NCBI GenBank assembly: GCA_944326265.1
Contig: CALVDE010000018.1
Coordinates: forward strand, 62,001-126,000
Source of the DNA: an uncultured Bacteroidales bacterium
Lineage (GTDB): Bacteria > Bacteroidota > Bacteroidia > Bacteroidales > UBA932
DNA: 64,000 nucleotides
Reading direction: 5' to 3'
The stretch's first letter is position 1, and every line of letters begins with the position of its first letter. The notes beneath the pieces are model-generated. The model was not told the origin of the DNA and ran no database searches. It saw only the letters and a program-made list of their open reading frames with translations. Below, piece by piece: positions 61,469 through 64,000 of the stretch. Position numbers and translations under genes: made by a program.

Positions 61469-62884
61469 TTAGTCCTCGTAATCAAATATCGCGAAGCCGT
61501 TCATCGGAATGGTCACTACATTGTCGACCAGCATTCCGTAGTCAGCATAGATGGCGTAGCCTACACTTCCGGAGTAGGTGCCTTCCTCTGCTGTCCATAC
61601 GCATATATAGCAGTTGTCGATGTTCTCGATGTTGGAGGGAACGGCAATGCTGTAGTTGAACTCCTTGACGGACTCGGCCGAGAGGGAGATCTCGTCGCCC
61701 ATGTAGTCGGTGAACTCATCCTTTACTACGAAGTCGTGCTGGTAATTGGCGCCGCCGCCGCTCTGGTTGCCGATGATGTTGCTCTCCATCAGGAATATGC
61801 CTAGGATGTACGAGCCGGCCTCCTTGGATGCTACGCTGAGGTTGACGTTGATATTGCTGCCGTCATAGGATGCGGAGCCTCCGATTACTGTGTTGGCGGG
61901 GAGCTGTGCGGCGGCTTCCTCTGTAAGTCCGGTGAAGATCTGGGATGTTACGCTGGAGTCGTTATTATTAACCTGAGCGTATCCGTTGACGTTGCCGGTA
62001 GGGAAGCCTTCTATTCTGAACTTATTAAGCCACTCGAGCCAGTGATCGTAAATCATCCAGTCGCTGCCGGCCATGATACCGTAGATAGTGAAGGGAACGA
62101 GACGGCCCTCGGTCTCTTCGTATGCCATGTGCAGGGCCTCAGACATTAAGGGACACCATCCGCAGGTGGTGGCTGTGAAACGCATACCCAGGGACCTTCT
62201 GTAGAATGTCCTGCTGAAATCGGCTACCAGCTCGCCCATCTGGGACAGGGTGACGGTGGCGGAGGTGGAGTCGTCATTGCCTGTGAGGGTGATGACACCG
62301 TCGCGTACCTCGCCGTCATTGGCTGCGATGGAGAGATTGATGCTGTATGCGCGGTACTTGGACTCGGTCACACCGTCTGCGAGTGTAGAAACCTCGTATG
62401 CGATGTCTCCGATGGTGATCCAGTCAGCGTCGGTGGTGGCCTCGAATTCGATGTTGGAGTAGAAATTCAGGACAAATTCCTGCTCGGAACCGCTTACGGA
62501 AGCGTTCTCAGGAGCATTGAATCCGGGGGTCACGTCCTGGATGACGTAGTACTGGGTGCCTACGCCGTCAACCTCGATGACGAAGCCGCCGACTCTCTCG
62601 GAGAGATCGGGATTGGTCTCGAAGATAGTGAATGTAAGGTCTGTAGAGCCGGCCTCACCTGAGAGGGGGCTGACTGAGAACCAAGTGGAGGTGTTGTTGC
62701 TGATCTGCCATGCACCGTCGAAATCCATGGTGACGGTTACAGTCTCCTCGGTGCTGTTGGGCAGGAAGAATGATGAGCCTACGAGTGTGGGCTGCTGGTC
62801 GTCACCTCCCTCTGTACAGGAGGTCATTGCGGCCATGCCGAGAAGGCAGGCGCAGCTGAGAATAATTGTTCTGATCTTTGTCAT
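61469..62884 (-). CDS. BACON-domain lipoprotein with Omp28-like thioredoxin-type region
   Basis: 471 aa. Lipobox TSC at Cys23. Two BACON-like beta domains (about residues 33-115 and 125-215; the pattern WFSVSPLSGEAGSTDLTF is typical) are followed by an Omp28-related domain. This starts GMRFTATTCGWCPLMSEAL, which carries a CxxC pair (Cys241, Cys244) in a thioredoxin-like position. The Omp28 family is widespread in Bacteroidota and of unknown chemistry. The gene lies between dsbD and tlpA, which makes a redox function more plausible. Confidence 0.87.
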   Translation of the reverse strand: MTKIRTIILSCACLLGMAAMTSCTEGGDDQQPTLVGSSFFLPNSTEETVTVTMDFDGAWQISNNTSTWFSVSPLSGEAGSTDLTFTIFETNPDLSERVGGFVIEVDGVGTQYYVIQDVTPGFNAPENASVSGSEQEFVLNFYSNIEFEATTDADWITIGDIAYEVSTLADGVTESKYRAYSINLSIAANDGEVRDGVITLTGNDDSTSATVTLSQMGELVADFSRTFYRRSLGMRFTATTCGWCPLMSEALHMAYEETEGRLVPFTIYGIMAGSDWMIYDHWLEWLNKFRIEGFPTGNVNGYAQVNNNDSSVTSQIFTGLTEEAAAQLPANTVIGGSASYDGSNINVNLSVASKEAGSYILGIFLMESNIIGNQSGGGANYQHDFVVKDEFTDYMGDEISLSAESVKEFNYSIAVPSNIENIDNCYICVWTAEEGTYSGSVGYAIYADYGMLVDNVVTIPMNGFAIFDYED

Positions 62885-62904
62885 GATAAAAGTATTTGGT
62901 TAGT

Positions 62905-63999
62905 CTATTTGTTGTAATTGTCGATACCTGTCCTGAGGAAGTTTACGAATGCGTCTACATCCAGGTCGTAGCTTCTGGGCTCGGCCAGCAGCTTACCTCC
63001 GCGTCCCTCGAGGACGTAGCAGGGCTGGGCGTTGACACCGTAGCCGGTGTAGGCGATGTGGGAGTTGATCTTGCCGATGGTCTTCAGGGTCCTGCCGCCG
63101 GCGGTGATCCAGTCGCTCTCGTCGGCCTCTTTCTTGTCATCGCAGTAGAGGGCCACGACTACGAAGTCGTTGCGCAGCATCTCCAGCACCCTGGGGTCGG
63201 ACCATACGCGGGCCTCCATCTCGCGGCAGTTGACGCAGCCGTGGCCGGTGAAGTCTATGAACAGGGGCTTGTTCACGCTCTCTGCGTATGCCCTGGCCTC
63301 CTCGAGCTCGAAGAAGCCCTGCAGGCCGTGAGGCAGATGAAGGAAGTCGCTGTATTTGGGTGCTCCGCCGGGAAGCTGTGCCTGGGTGCCGGATGTCCCG
63401 GCAACCGTTACCGTTACCGGTGCCTCGTCACCGAGCACGAAGTCCTGTGTGGTCAGAGGAGGCAGATAGCCGGAAAGGGCCTTGAGGGGCGCTCCCCACA
63501 TACCGGGGATGAGGTACACCACGAAGGAGAATACGATGATCACCAGTGTGAGGCGGCCTACGCCTATGTGCTTCACCTCGTCGTCATGCGCGAAGCGGAT
63601 CTTGCCCAGCAGATAGAAGCCCAGCAGGGTGAATACCACGATCCATATTGCCAGGTAGACCTCCCTGTCGAGTATGCCCCAGTGATAGGTCTGGTCGGCT
63701 GTCGAGAGGAACTTGAAGCCGAGGGCCACCTCTATGAATGCGATTACGACCTTGACGGTGTTGAGCCATCCTCCGCTCTTGGGCAGCTTTTTCAGCATCG
63801 AGGGGAAGAGGGCGAATATCGTGAACGGCAGCGCGAACGCTATCGAGAACGCCAGCATGGTGAGGATAGGTGCCCAGAACTCGCCCTGTGTGGACTTGAT
63901 GAGCACCATGCCTACGATAGGACCGGTGCATGAGAACGATACGAGTACGAGCGTGAGGGCGAGGAAGAAGATGCCGCCGAAGCCCTTGGTGTCGGCCTT
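62905..63999 (-). CDS. dsbD: DsbD-like thiol:disulfide interchange protein, 5' partial
   Basis: C-terminal part of a DsbD-type protein that carries electrons from cytoplasmic thioredoxin across the inner membrane. The frame is open to the window edge, where upstream residues read VSFSCTGPIVG, the classical DsbD/CcdA membrane motif with an essential Cys. Several membrane segments follow, then a C-terminal periplasmic thioredoxin-like domain with IDFTGHGCVNCREMEARVW (CVNC). The N-terminus lies beyond the window. The BACON/Omp28 gene follows after 20 bp. It heads the visible redox operon. Confidence 0.9.
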   Translation of the reverse strand, partial: KADTKGFGGIFFLALTLVLVSFSCTGPIVGMVLIKSTQGEFWAPILTMLAFSIAFALPFTIFALFPSMLKKLPKSGGWLNTVKVVIAFIEVALGFKFLSTADQTYHWGILDREVYLAIWIVVFTLLGFYLLGKIRFAHDDEVKHIGVGRLTLVIIVFSFVVYLIPGMWGAPLKALSGYLPPLTTQDFVLGDEAPVTVTVAGTSGTQAQLPGGAPKYSDFLHLPHGLQGFFELEEARAYAESVNKPLFIDFTGHGCVNCREMEARVWSDPRVLEMLRNDFVVVALYCDDKKEADESDWITAGGRTLKTIGKINSHIAYTGYGVNAQPCYVLEGRGGKLLAEPRSYDLDVDAFVNFLRTGIDNYNK

Positions 64000-64000
64000 G

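Overview
The window is chromosomal DNA from a member of the Bacteroidota, most likely Bacteroidales. The evidence is the repeated TAnnTTTG (-7) promoter element, usually without a Shine-Dalgarno signal near starts, together with families typical of the order: the rnfBCDGEA order behind an RseC gene, BACON/Omp28 and DUF6029 surface proteins, DUF4105, DUF3108, an OstA-like protein behind SurA, and a fused FtcD. G+C is high for the order. Rnf, oxygen-sensitive radical SAM enzymes and a cysteine-free Thi4 fit an anaerobe. I cannot fix the genus. No tRNA, rRNA, CRISPR array, insertion sequence or prophage was seen.

Layout. 1-4.8 kb: a truncated repeat protein meets a LytS-like histidine kinase tail to tail, and neither has a convincing C-terminus. 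Then come a short-chain threonine dehydrogenase and two envelope proteins. 4.8-13.8 kb: tgt, lptF, alaS, an LptG-Fmt fusion, thiN and a BASS-type transporter, mostly overlapping or closely spaced. 13.8-14.2 kb: a gene-free stretch with a perfect inverted repeat and a probable ~75-nt minus-strand small RNA. 14.2-21.6 kb: two M23 peptidases, a MerR-like regulator, a Nif3-like protein, a zinc-ribbon coiled-coil protein, an aminotransferase, dnaB and DUF3108. 21.6-27.4 kb: RseC and the complete Rnf complex, then a TPR protein. 27.4-30.6 kb: a SpoU methyltransferase, glyA, and an AAA/DUF4143 ATPase whose promoter carries four 23-bp repeats.

30.8-36.6 kb is a thiamine locus. thiD and a TenI/ThiE-like gene run rightward. 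thiE, thiC and thi4 run leftward behind a TPP riboswitch. An Rpn-type nuclease lies between them. With thiN at 12.1 kb this supplies thiamine diphosphate synthesis using a single-enzyme thiazole step. 36.7-44 kb: a zinc peptidase, rpsO, pnp, a radical SAM protein, YhcH, DUF4105 and NlpC/P60 proteins. 44-49.8 kb: guaB, a SurA-like lipoprotein, SurA and an OstA-like protein with an 18-residue glutamine run, pointing to outer-membrane and LPS assembly. 49.8-57.8 kb: hutH-hutI-ftcD (histidine degradation, no urocanase visible) followed by fabH-fabF-fabZ-fabG. 57.9 kb to the end, on the minus strand: a lipoprotein, then a dsbD/Omp28-BACON/tlpA/DUF6029 operon that looks like an envelope thiol-redox system.

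The observations I rate highest are the 23-bp repeat array at the ATPase promoter, the small RNA at 13.9 kb, the LptG-Fmt fusion, the shared breakpoint near 1.2 kb, and several promoters placed so close to start codons that leaderless mRNAs are predicted. All gene calls come from reading the sequence; no database search was run.
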